A DNA stretch of 64,000 bases from contig NZ_BDAI01000002.1 of NCBI RefSeq assembly GCF_002091755.1, forward strand, positions 62,001 to 126,000. The letters are read 5' to 3'. Each line of letters starts with the position of its first letter. Within the stretch, counting starts at the first letter, position 1. Source of the stretch: Pseudomonas nitroreducens NBRC 12694. Lineage in GTDB: Bacteria > Pseudomonadota > Gammaproteobacteria > Pseudomonadales > Pseudomonadaceae. This document shows positions 9,480 through 17,591 of the stretch, in pieces. The translations under genes were made by a program, and so were the position numbers. The notes beneath the pieces are model-generated. The model was not told the origin of the DNA. It ran no database searches and saw nothing but the letters and a program-made list of their open reading frames with translations.

Positions 9480-10421
9480 ATGGCGGATCAGCAGCCGGTC
9501 GCCGATGGTTTCGTCTACGCCTCGCTGGACCAGCTGATGCTGCTGGAACATCGCGTGCGCGGCCTGAGCTTCCTGTCGCGGCAACCGTTGTCCAGCATCC
9601 TTTCCGGCAGCCACGCGGCGCGCCTGCGCGGCCGGGGGCTGAGCTTTGACGAGCTGCGCCAGTACAACCCTGGCGACGACCTGCGTCATCTGGACTGGCG
9701 TGCCTCGCTGCGTTACGGCAAGCCCTTCGTGCGCAGCTATACCGAGGAGCGCGACCGTCCCACGCTGCTGCTGGTGGACCAGCGCATGAGCATGTATTTC
9801 GGCTCCAAGCGCAGCTTCAAGTCCGTGACCGCCGCGGAGATTGCCGCGCTTGGCGCCTGGATGGCCCTGCAGGCGGGTGACCGGGTCGGTGGCCTGGTGT
9901 TCGGCGACCGCCAGATCGAGTACATCCGCCCCTTGCGCAGCCGGGCCAGAGTCGAGGCGCTGTGTGCGGCCGTCGTGCGGCACAACCATGCACTGCAAGC
10001 CACCCGCAGCGACGACGATGCACCCGGCCAGCTCGACCGGGCGCTGCGCCAATGCCTGGGGGTAGCGGGGCACGACAGCCTGGTGGTGATCATCAGCGAC
10101 TTTGCCGGCGTGACCGACCAGACGCTGCAGCTGTTGCGGCAGCTGAGCTCGCATAACGACGTGCTGGCCTTGCAGGTATTCGATCCGCTTGCCCTGCGCC
10201 TGCCGGACCGCGGCCGCGTGACCGTGACCCAGGGCGAGCTGCAGGTGGAACTGGAGGTTGGCCGGCGGCAGGTGCACCGGCCGCTGGGCGAGTTCCTATC
10301 CGGCCGCCTGAAGGACGTGGCGACCCTGCTGCGCCGCAGCCAGGTGCCCTTGATGATGTTCAGCAGCGGCCGCGACAGCCTGGAGCAACTGCGCGGCGAG
10401 CTGGGGCGCCTGGCCCGATGA
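9480..10421 (+). CDS. DUF58 domain protein (MoxR partner)
   Basis: Soluble 313-residue protein with the conserved DUF58 core around residues 55-100: GRGLSFDELRQYNPGDD, then LDWRASLRYGKPFVR and a VWA-like strand LLLVDQRMSM. DUF58 proteins almost always follow moxR and are thought to be VWA-related partners of the ATPase. The start has a strong AGGAGG site 8 bases upstream and lies 14 bases after moxR. Its stop overlaps the next gene by 4 bases (ATGA). No enzymatic function is established for the family. Confidence 0.9.
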   Translation: MADQQPVADGFVYASLDQLMLLEHRVRGLSFLSRQPLSSILSGSHAARLRGRGLSFDELRQYNPGDDLRHLDWRASLRYGKPFVRSYTEERDRPTLLLVDQRMSMYFGSKRSFKSVTAAEIAALGAWMALQAGDRVGGLVFGDRQIEYIRPLRSRARVEALCAAVVRHNHALQATRSDDDAPGQLDRALRQCLGVAGHDSLVVIISDFAGVTDQTLQLLRQLSSHNDVLALQVFDPLALRLPDRGRVTVTQGELQVELEVGRRQVHRPLGEFLSGRLKDVATLLRRSQVPLMMFSSGRDSLEQLRGELGRLAR

Positions 10422-10915
10422 GCACTCCGCGCATCGACCAGCTCCAGGAACTGCCGCCGCCACCGACGCTGGTCAGCTACTGGCCGCAGACCTGGGCCTG
10501 GGCGGCACTTGCCCTGCTGCTCGTGGCGGCCTTGGCCGTGTGGGCGCTATGGCGCTACCGGCGATGGCGGCGCGACCGCTATCGGCGCGAGGCGCTGCTG
10601 CTCCTGGATGATCTGGGCGAGGCCCTGGCGGACCCACAGCGTCGTCTTGCCGCGCTGCGCCAGCTGCCTTCGCTGCTCAAGCGTGTGGCGTTGTCGATGC
10701 CCGGTGGCGAAGCCACGGCGGCGCTGGGTGGCCGCGCCTGGCGCAGCTATCTGCAAGGCCGCAGCCCGGCGCAGCTGCCGGCCGATCTGGATCAGCGGCT
10801 GGCCATGCTGGCCTATGCGCCGGATGAGCGCGTCCAGGCACTGGGTGAGCAGGAGGCGCAGGCCCTGCTGGCGGTCTGCCGGGAATGGATCGAGGTGCAC
10901 CATGTGGCAGTTTGA
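10418..10915 (+). CDS. DUF4381 single-pass membrane protein
   Basis: Small protein of 165 residues. It opens with a proline-rich segment (LQELPPPPTLVSYWPQT), has one membrane helix at about 24-46, and then a charged cytoplasmic domain rich in Arg and Leu with the segment LPSLLKRVALSMP. This is the typical arrangement of DUF4381 in Bat-type operons between the DUF58 gene and the first VWA gene. It overlaps both neighbours (4 and 14 bases), so all are translated together. The molecular role is unknown; a scaffold for the VWA proteins is a reasonable inference. Confidence 0.85.
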   Translation: MSTPRIDQLQELPPPPTLVSYWPQTWAWAALALLLVAALAVWALWRYRRWRRDRYRREALLLLDDLGEALADPQRRLAALRQLPSLLKRVALSMPGGEATAALGGRAWRSYLQGRSPAQLPADLDQRLAMLAYAPDERVQALGEQEAQALLAVCREWIEVHHVAV

Positions 10916-11909
10916 CCTGCCCTGGCTGCTGCTCCTGCTGCCGTTGCCCTGGCTCGCCTGGCGCTACCTGCCGGCCTACCGGGAATCGCGCAGCGCCTTG
11001 CGGGTGCCGTTCTTCGCCGCCATGAGCCGCGCCGTGGGACAGGAACCCAGCCGCGGCGGAGCCGCCGGCGGGCGCTGGCAACTCCCGCTGAACCTGCTGG
11101 TGTGGGGACTGGTGCTGGTGGCGTGCGCGCGTCCGGTGCTGGTGGAGAAACCCATCGAGCGGGTGCGGCCGATCCGCGACCTGATGCTGGCCATCGATAT
11201 CTCGCAGTCCATGGAGACCAACGATTACCTCGATGCCGGTGGCCAGCGGGTGGACCGCCTGAGCATCGTCAAGGACGTGGTGCGCGACTTCATCGGCGAG
11301 CGCAAGGATGACCGTATCGGCCTGATCGTCTTCGGTACCGGCGCCTTCGCCCAGGCGCCGCCGACGCAGGACCACGCCAGCCTGCTGATGTTGCTGGACG
11401 AAGTCGGCATCGGCATGGCGGGGCCGAACACCGCCCTGGGCGATGCCATCGGCCTGACGCTCAAGCTGCTCAAGGACGCGCCGGAGCAGGAAAAGGTGCT
11501 GATCCTGCTCACCGACGGCAACGACACCGCCAGCGCCATCACGCCCAGCCACGCGGCGGCCATGGCCCATGAGCGCGGTGTGGTGGTGCACACCATCGGC
11601 ATTGGCGACCCCGCGGCCAGCGGCGAGTCGAAGGTGGACCTGAAGACGTTGCAGTATATCGCCCACAGCACCGGCGGGCGCTACTTCCGAGCCGGCGACC
11701 GCGAGGCGTTGAAGGCCGTCTACGTGACGCTGGACCAGATCACGCCGCACCAGGTGAAGACCCTCAGCCACCAGCCCAAGCTCGACCTGTTCTGGGTGCC
11801 GCTTGGCGCTGCATTGACGCTGCTGGTGCTGTCGCACCTGTTGGCGGCCATCGCCGGACGATTGGCCGTGCCAGGCGATTCGCGCGCCAACCGGGAAGTG
11901 GAGGGCTGA
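10902..11909 (+). CDS. VWA-domain membrane protein (BatA-like)
   Basis: Protein of 335 residues with N-terminal hydrophobic helices (about 5-22 and 60-78), a von Willebrand factor A domain and a C-terminal membrane helix near 295-315. The MIDAS metal site is intact: D99-I-S101-Q-S103, with a later Thr/Asp loop TDGNDT. BatA-like proteins are inner-membrane partners of MoxR ATPases, and the MIDAS site implies metal-dependent protein binding. The ATG at 10902 lies within the end of the previous gene; a much longer frame starting at 10509 is only an out-of-frame reading of that gene joined to this one. Confidence 0.9.
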   Translation: MWQFDLPWLLLLLPLPWLAWRYLPAYRESRSALRVPFFAAMSRAVGQEPSRGGAAGGRWQLPLNLLVWGLVLVACARPVLVEKPIERVRPIRDLMLAIDISQSMETNDYLDAGGQRVDRLSIVKDVVRDFIGERKDDRIGLIVFGTGAFAQAPPTQDHASLLMLLDEVGIGMAGPNTALGDAIGLTLKLLKDAPEQEKVLILLTDGNDTASAITPSHAAAMAHERGVVVHTIGIGDPAASGESKVDLKTLQYIAHSTGGRYFRAGDREALKAVYVTLDQITPHQVKTLSHQPKLDLFWVPLGAALTLLVLSHLLAAIAGRLAVPGDSRANREVEG

Positions 11910-13483
11910 TGGACATCGACCTCAGTGCCTTTCATTTCCTGCGGCCGTGGTGGTTGCTGCTCCTGCTGCCGGGAGTGCTGCTGCCGCTGCTGTGGAGCCG
12001 GCGTCACGATCTGGCCCGCCGCCTCGACGGCATCATTGCACCCCATCTGCTGGCGCACCTGGTGATCACGCCCACCGAACGCCAGCGTGTGCGCCCGGTA
12101 CAGCTGCTCGGCGCCGTGCTGGTGCTAGGCGGCGTGGCGGCGGCCGGGCCGACCTGGGAGCAGGACCGCCCGGCCTTTCTGGAGAATCGTGCGCCGCTGA
12201 TCCTGGCGGTGGACCTGTCGCCCTCCATGGCCGCCAGCGATGTTCCGCCGTCACGCATCGAGGCGGTGAAGCACAAGCTCCACGACCTCATCGTGCGGCG
12301 GCCGGGCAGCCCGACGGCGCTTATCGCCTATGCCGGCAGCGCACACCTGGTGCTGCCCGCCACCGACGATGGCGGCTTGCTCGACAGCTTCCTGCAGGCG
12401 CTGTCCCCCGGCCTTATCCAGCGCAGCGGCAAGGACGCGCTGGGTGCCATCGAGATCGCCAAGCGACTCCTGGCGGCCGAGCAGTCGCCGGGTACCCTGG
12501 TATTGCTGACCGATGGCGCCGACCAGCAGCAGTTCGACGCCATCGACAAAGCCCTGCGCGGCAGTGATCTGCAAGTGCTGGTGCTCGCCGTAGGTAGCCA
12601 GGATGGCGGCTTGCTCGACGGTGGCCAGCAGGACGCCGCCGGCCGCCCCTTGTTGGCCAGCTTCGACTCGGACGCCTTGAAGGGCCTCGCGGAGGCGGCG
12701 GATGCGCCACTGGGCAGCCTGACCCTGGGGGATGACGACCTGGACTGGATCGAATTGCACGCCCAGCAACATTTCCAGGCGGCCCAGGGGGACGAGCAGC
12801 AATTGCACTGGAAGGACGCCGGATACTGGCTGTGCTGGCCGCTTTTGCTGCTCGCGCTGCTGAGCGTGCGCAAGGGCTGGAAGGTGCACTGGATGAGCGC
12901 ACTGTTGCTCGCCGTCGGGCTGAGTGGTGCCCCGGAACCGGCGCGTGCCGGTGCGCTGGCCGATGCCTTTTTTACGGCGGACCAGCAGGGGCGCTGGGCT
13001 TTCGAACACGGCCATTATCCGCAGGCGGCTGCGCATTTCCGTGATCCATTCTGGAGGGGGCTGGCTGCTTATCGTGCCGCAGACTACCCGCTGGCCCTGA
13101 GCAGTTTCGCCCGGCTGGATTCGTCCGAGGCGTACTTCTACCTGGGCAATACCTATGTGCGCCTGTCGAAGTTCGATCAGGCCATCGACGCTTATCGTCA
13201 GGCGCTGCAGCGCCAGGCGGACTTTCCAGCCGCCACCGCCAACCTCGCCCTGGCGCTGGCCCTGCAGAAGGACCGCGAAGACCAGCAGGAAGCCGGCCCG
13301 CCCGACGAGAAGCCCGACCAGGAGGTCTTCGACAACACCGCCGGCAAGGGCAAGAGCGTGCCCCGCGCACGCGCCAAGGCCGACTCGGACGAGCAGTGGC
13401 TGAACAACCTGAGCACCTCGCCGGCACAGTTCCTGCGCCGCAAGTTCCTGCTGCAGGACGCCGCAGTGGGGACAGGGTCATGA
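11909..13483 (+). CDS. VWA and TPR protein (BatB/BatC-like fusion)
   Basis: Protein of 524 residues combining what are separate BatB and BatC proteins in some bacteria. It has N-terminal membrane helices (about 14-30 and 64-80), a VWA domain with intact MIDAS D102-L-S104-P-S106, a membrane helix near 309-320, and then a TPR region with the repeat SEAYFYLGNTYVRLSKFDQA followed by a second repeat. The C-terminal tail is charged and probably disordered. The start overlaps the previous stop by one base and its stop overlaps batD by 4 bases. A role in envelope stress tolerance is inferred from Bat systems elsewhere. Confidence 0.9.
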   Translation: MDIDLSAFHFLRPWWLLLLLPGVLLPLLWSRRHDLARRLDGIIAPHLLAHLVITPTERQRVRPVQLLGAVLVLGGVAAAGPTWEQDRPAFLENRAPLILAVDLSPSMAASDVPPSRIEAVKHKLHDLIVRRPGSPTALIAYAGSAHLVLPATDDGGLLDSFLQALSPGLIQRSGKDALGAIEIAKRLLAAEQSPGTLVLLTDGADQQQFDAIDKALRGSDLQVLVLAVGSQDGGLLDGGQQDAAGRPLLASFDSDALKGLAEAADAPLGSLTLGDDDLDWIELHAQQHFQAAQGDEQQLHWKDAGYWLCWPLLLLALLSVRKGWKVHWMSALLLAVGLSGAPEPARAGALADAFFTADQQGRWAFEHGHYPQAAAHFRDPFWRGLAAYRAADYPLALSSFARLDSSEAYFYLGNTYVRLSKFDQAIDAYRQALQRQADFPAATANLALALALQKDREDQQEAGPPDEKPDQEVFDNTAGKGKSVPRARAKADSDEQWLNNLSTSPAQFLRRKFLLQDAAVGTGS

Positions 13484-14802
13484 CGCGCGCGCTGCTGCTG
13501 TTGCTGTTGTGCTGGCCGTGGCTGGGCTTCGCCGCCGAGCCGGAGGTGAAGGTCCGTACCCAGTTGCTGCCGGGCGATTCGGTGCTGGTCGGTGGGACGC
13601 TCACGTTGCAGGTCGATCTGCTGGTGGACACCTGGTTCGCCCAGCCGCCGCAACTGCCCGCGCTGAAGGTCGCCGGCGCGGTGGTCTCCGAGCCGAGCAG
13701 CGAGGCTGCCCATCTCAACGAGAAGATCGCCGGGAAGCCGTTCTTCGGCCTGCGCTACGGCTACCAGATAACCCCGCAGAATGTCGGGGAATTCACGCTG
13801 CCTGCGCTGGATATCCAGGTGCAGCCAGGGCAGGGCAGCGGTCCGCTGAAGATCACCAGCCAGCCGCTGCACTTCACCGCCAAGGCCCCCGCTGGCGTTG
13901 CTGCCGACGGCGGTCAGCGCCTGGTCGCCAGCCAGGTGCAGATGACCCAGCAGCTCAAGGCTTCCCGCGAGCTACTGCGGGTGGGCGACAGCGTGACCCG
14001 CAGCCTGCACATCACCGCCGAAAACGCCCAGGCCATGCTGATCCCCGCACCGGACTTCGCCGAGGTGAAGGGGCTGCGCCGCTACGTGCAGTCCCCGACG
14101 GTGCAGGCCTTGAGCGATGGGCGTGGCGGCAGCAGCGGCGGTGAGCGCATGGATGCGGCCACCTACGTGGTCAGCCAGGCCGGCGATTTCCAGCTGCCGC
14201 CCATCGAGTTGCACTGGTGGGCGGCGGACAGCGGGGAACAACGTACTGTTTCGGTCCCTGCGCTGGAGCTGTCGGCCCAGGCTGCGGCCGTCTACAAGGC
14301 GCCTTTCTCCATCAGCGATGACCTGCGCGAGCTGGGGCGCCATGCCCAATTGCGTATCGCCCGTCACTGGTTGCTGCTGGCCGTGTTACTGGCGGTTCTG
14401 GTGGGCGCGGGTTACGCCGCGCATGCGTGGGGCGCGCCGTTGCGTACCGGCGTGATGAATGCCATCGAACGCCGCCGCCAGGCATGGCGCGAGTCGCCTG
14501 GCTACGCCTGGCGCCAGGTTCGCTCCCAGCTCAAGGGCGACCCGCCGCAGCTCGGTGCGCTGTACCTGTGGCTGCGGCGGACAACCGGAGGTCGTGAATT
14601 AAGCACGGCAGTGCCTGATGGTTCCGTCAAACCCGGCAATTCTTTGCTAGCGTTTCTCAGGGCCCGTTACGGCCGGGCCGATGCGCAGGTGCGTAGCGCT
14701 CCCGCCCAACTGATACAGGCGTTGCCGGAAATCCACCGGGAGATGGGCCGCGGCAAGCCGGCGAGCCTGCCGGCCCATGCCCTCAAACCTTTGAATCCGT
14801 GA
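13480..14802 (+). CDS. BatD-like exported membrane protein
   Basis: Protein of 440 residues. ATG 13480 overlaps the preceding stop (ATGA) and gives a clean signal peptide (MTRALLLLLLCWPWLGFAA); a longer frame starting at 13396 would bury this signal. The exported part is beta-rich and resembles BatD/oxygen-tolerance proteins, with the phrase VGGTLTLQVDLLVDTWF near the N-terminus. A single membrane helix lies at about 303-323, followed by a cytoplasmic C-terminal domain. It ends the MoxR operon proper. Fourteen bases separate it from the HAD phosphatase gene. Confidence 0.87.
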   Translation: MTRALLLLLLCWPWLGFAAEPEVKVRTQLLPGDSVLVGGTLTLQVDLLVDTWFAQPPQLPALKVAGAVVSEPSSEAAHLNEKIAGKPFFGLRYGYQITPQNVGEFTLPALDIQVQPGQGSGPLKITSQPLHFTAKAPAGVAADGGQRLVASQVQMTQQLKASRELLRVGDSVTRSLHITAENAQAMLIPAPDFAEVKGLRRYVQSPTVQALSDGRGGSSGGERMDAATYVVSQAGDFQLPPIELHWWAADSGEQRTVSVPALELSAQAAAVYKAPFSISDDLRELGRHAQLRIARHWLLLAVLLAVLVGAGYAAHAWGAPLRTGVMNAIERRRQAWRESPGYAWRQVRSQLKGDPPQLGALYLWLRRTTGGRELSTAVPDGSVKPGNSLLAFLRARYGRADAQVRSAPAQLIQALPEIHREMGRGKPASLPAHALKPLNP

Positions 14803-14816
14803 TCCAGGGATGTGAC

Positions 14817-15812
14817 ATGCCTTCGTACCTTGCGCGACCGATTGCCCGCTGGATGCTCCTGCTGCTCTGCCTGCCGCTGCTGGTTCAGGCGGCGGACGAG
14901 TTGCCATCGTGGAACGAAGGACCCTCGCGGCAGGCGATCATCGAATTCGTCGAGGCCGTGACCCACGAGGGCGGCAAGGACTTCGTGCCGCCGGCCGAGC
15001 GCATCGCCGTGTTCGATAACGACGGTACGCTGTGGAGCGAGCAGCCGATGTACTTCCAGGTGCTCTTCGCCCTGGACGAGGTGAAGCGGCAGGCGCCGCA
15101 GCATCCGGAGTGGAAGCAGAAGCAGCCGTTCAAGGCGGTGCTCGAGGGCGACCAGAAGACCCTCGCCGCCAGCGGCATGAACGGCATCCTGGAGATAGTC
15201 GCCGCCACCCATTCGGGGATGAGCACCGAAGATTTCATCGCCAACGCCCGCCGCTGGCTCGCCAGCGCCAAGCACCCGCGCAGCCAGCGGCCCTACACCG
15301 AGATGGTGTTCCAGCCGATGCTGGAGCTGCTGGGCTACCTGCGGGCCAACGGCTTCAAGACCTACATCGTCTCCGGTGGCGAAGTGGCGTTCATGCGCGC
15401 CTTCGCCGAAGAGGTCTACGGCATTGCGCCGGAGCAGGTGATCGGCACCACCCTGGGCAGCCGCTTCGAGGACCGCGACGGCAAGTTGTCGATCCAGCGC
15501 CTGCCCAAGCTGGTGCACAACGACGACGGCCCCGGCAAGCCGGAGAGCATCGACAGCATCATCGGCCGCCGGCCGATCCTGGCCTTCGGCAACTCCGACG
15601 GCGACCTGCAGATGCTGCAGTGGACGACCGCCGGCAAGGGTCTACGCTTTGCCGGCCTGGTGCACCACACCGATGCCCGGCGGGAGTGGGCCTATGACCG
15701 GGAGAGCAAGGTCGGGCGCCTGGACAAGGCGCTCGATGAGGCGAAGAGCAAGGACTGGGTGGTAGTGGACATGGCAAAGGAGTGGAAGCGGATCTACCCG
15801 TTTGATCAGTAA
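14817..15812 (+). CDS. Exported HAD-superfamily phosphatase
   Basis: Hydrolase of 331 residues with a signal peptide (cleavage near LLVQAA, residue 26), so probably periplasmic. HAD motif I is FDNDGT (Asp67 nucleophile, Asp69 acid/base); motif II is likely the Ser in YIVSGG; motif IV is FGNSDGD. The order and the large cap between motifs I and II fit HAD phosphatases related to phosphoserine phosphatase. ATG 14817 is preferred over GTG 14799 because it has an AGGGATG-type ribosome site and begins the signal directly. Closeness to the MoxR operon suggests cotranscription. The substrate is unknown. Confidence 0.85.
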   Translation: MPSYLARPIARWMLLLLCLPLLVQAADELPSWNEGPSRQAIIEFVEAVTHEGGKDFVPPAERIAVFDNDGTLWSEQPMYFQVLFALDEVKRQAPQHPEWKQKQPFKAVLEGDQKTLAASGMNGILEIVAATHSGMSTEDFIANARRWLASAKHPRSQRPYTEMVFQPMLELLGYLRANGFKTYIVSGGEVAFMRAFAEEVYGIAPEQVIGTTLGSRFEDRDGKLSIQRLPKLVHNDDGPGKPESIDSIIGRRPILAFGNSDGDLQMLQWTTAGKGLRFAGLVHHTDARREWAYDRESKVGRLDKALDEAKSKDWVVVDMAKEWKRIYPFDQ

Positions 15813-15843
15813 GACCAACAAGTGAAACCGCAGGGGCATGGGG

Positions 15844-15885
15844 ATCTCCAGTCGAGCAGTCGGTATCTCCAGTGACGCAGTCGTG
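15844..15885 (+). repeat. Two imperfect 21-bp tandem repeats upstream of the sulfatase
   Basis: Units at 15844-15864 and 15865-15885 both begin atctccagt and share gcagtcg, with 16 of 21 positions identical. They lie 35 bases before the sulfatase start in the 107-base gap. Possible operator half-sites or a simple duplication. Confidence 0.45.
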
Positions 15886-15919
15886 GCAAACGATGAGTAA
15901 CTGGAATGGAGAGACAACA

Positions 15920-17494
15920 ATGAAGCGCACGGGAAGATGGTTATCGCAGTTCGCCCTCGCGGCGACCGCGATAGTGGGGTGCACGGTTGCCAGCGCTGCT
16001 GACAAGCCGAACATCCTGGTGATCTTCGGCGACGATATCGGCCAGACCAATATCAGCGCCTATTCGTTCGGCGTGGTCGGCTACCAGACGCCGAACATCG
16101 ATCGCATCGCCAAGGAAGGCATGATGTTCACCGACTACTATGCGGAGAACAGCTGCACCGCGGGGCGTTCGACTTTCATCACCGGGCAGACGATCCTGCG
16201 TACCGGGCTGTCGAAGGTTGGCATGCCGGGGGTGCCGGTGGGGCTGCAGGACCGCGATGTCACCATCGCCCAGGCGCTCAAGGCCCACGGCTATGCCACC
16301 GGCCAGTTCGGCAAGAACCACCTGGGCGACCGCGACGAATACCTACCTACCAAGCATGGCTTCGACGAGTTCTTCGGCAACCTCTACCACCTCAACGCCG
16401 AGGAAGAGCCCGAGCGCCCGTACTGGCCCAAGGATGACGAGGCCTTCACCAAGGCCGCGACGCCCCGTGGCGTACTCAAGGCTACTGCCGACGGCAAGAT
16501 CGAGGATACCGGTGCGCTGAACAGCAAGCGCATGGAAACCATCGACGATGACACCACCCAGGCTGCGATCAACTTCATGGACAAGCAGGTGAAGGCGGAC
16601 AAGCCGTTCTTCGTCTGGATGAATACCACGCGCATGCATGCCTTCACCCACGTGCGTGATTCGATGAAGGGCCAGAGCGGTATGGCAGGCAACGATTACG
16701 CCGATGGCATGATCGAGCACGACGGCGACGTCGGCAAACTGCTCAAGGCGGTGGATGACCTGAAGATCGCCGACAACACCATCGTCATCTACACCACCGA
16801 CAACGGGCCGAACCAGTGGTCCTGGCCGGACGCGGCGACGACCCCGTTCCGCAACGAGAAGAACTCCAACTGGGAAGGTGCCTACCGTGTGCCAGCGATG
16901 ATCCGCTGGCCGAACCACGTCAAGCCGGGCAGCGTTTCCACCCAGATGTTCTCCGGGCTGGACTGGTTCCCGACGCTGCTGGCCGCCATCGGTGACACCG
17001 ACATCAAGGACCGCCTGCTCAAGGGCGCCGATATTGGGGGCAAGAACTTCAAGGTGCACCTCGACGGCTACAACCAGCTGGACTACCTGACCGGCAAGAC
17101 CGACAAGGGTGCGCGCAAGGAGTTCTACTACTTCAACGACGATGCCGAGCTGGTGGGCATGCGCTTCGAGGACTGGAAGATCGTCTGGTGCGAACAACGC
17201 GCACCGGGCGGGCTGAAGGTCTGGAGCGAGCCGTTCACCTGCCTGCGGGTGCCCAAGCTGTTCAACCTGCGCATGGACCCCTACGAGCGGGCGGACGTGG
17301 TATCGGACCAGTACTACGACTGGCTGACCAAGAACGACTACCTGCTGTTCCAGGGCACGCAGAAGGCGGCGAAGTTCCTCCAGACCTTCGTCGACTACCC
17401 GCCGAGCCAGCGCCCGGCCAGCTTCAGCATCGATCAGATTCGCAAGGATGTGGACGCGAAGATCGACGCGAAGATGAAGCAGGGCAGCAAGTAG
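15920..17494 (+). CDS. Exported type I sulfatase / alkaline phosphatase superfamily hydrolase
   Basis: Arylsulfatase-like enzyme of 524 residues with a signal peptide ending ASA (residue 26). Metal-binding Asp38-Asp39 follow NILVIFG, and the formylglycine motif is Cys79-Thr-Ala-Gly-Arg83 in NSCTAGRS. Cysteine at this position is the residue converted to formylglycine; the third position is Ala instead of the usual Pro, a known minority form. Later landmarks are the FGKNHLGD Lys/His pair and the TTDNGPNQ metal ligands. The start at 15920 has GGAGAG upstream; the longer frame adds a meaningless 16 residues. No dedicated maturase gene is adjacent. The substrate is unknown. Confidence 0.9.
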   Translation: MKRTGRWLSQFALAATAIVGCTVASAADKPNILVIFGDDIGQTNISAYSFGVVGYQTPNIDRIAKEGMMFTDYYAENSCTAGRSTFITGQTILRTGLSKVGMPGVPVGLQDRDVTIAQALKAHGYATGQFGKNHLGDRDEYLPTKHGFDEFFGNLYHLNAEEEPERPYWPKDDEAFTKAATPRGVLKATADGKIEDTGALNSKRMETIDDDTTQAAINFMDKQVKADKPFFVWMNTTRMHAFTHVRDSMKGQSGMAGNDYADGMIEHDGDVGKLLKAVDDLKIADNTIVIYTTDNGPNQWSWPDAATTPFRNEKNSNWEGAYRVPAMIRWPNHVKPGSVSTQMFSGLDWFPTLLAAIGDTDIKDRLLKGADIGGKNFKVHLDGYNQLDYLTGKTDKGARKEFYYFNDDAELVGMRFEDWKIVWCEQRAPGGLKVWSEPFTCLRVPKLFNLRMDPYERADVVSDQYYDWLTKNDYLLFQGTQKAAKFLQTFVDYPPSQRPASFSIDQIRKDVDAKIDAKMKQGSK

Positions 17495-17534
17495 TGATCC
17501 ACGCATTGGGCAGCGCTCCGGCATTGCCCACCTC

Positions 17535-17567
17535 AATCCCCGCGACAGCACAGCTGTCGCGGGGATT
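17535..17567 (+). terminator. Terminator after the sulfatase
   Basis: Perfect 15-bp stem aatccccgcgacagc/gctgtcgcggggatt (17535-17549 with 17553-17567), 3-base loop, followed by cttcttttc-like pyrimidines (cttctgttc). It separates the sulfatase from the next gene. Confidence 0.85.
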
Positions 17568-17591
17568 CTTCTGTTCGACAAGGTTGTCCCG

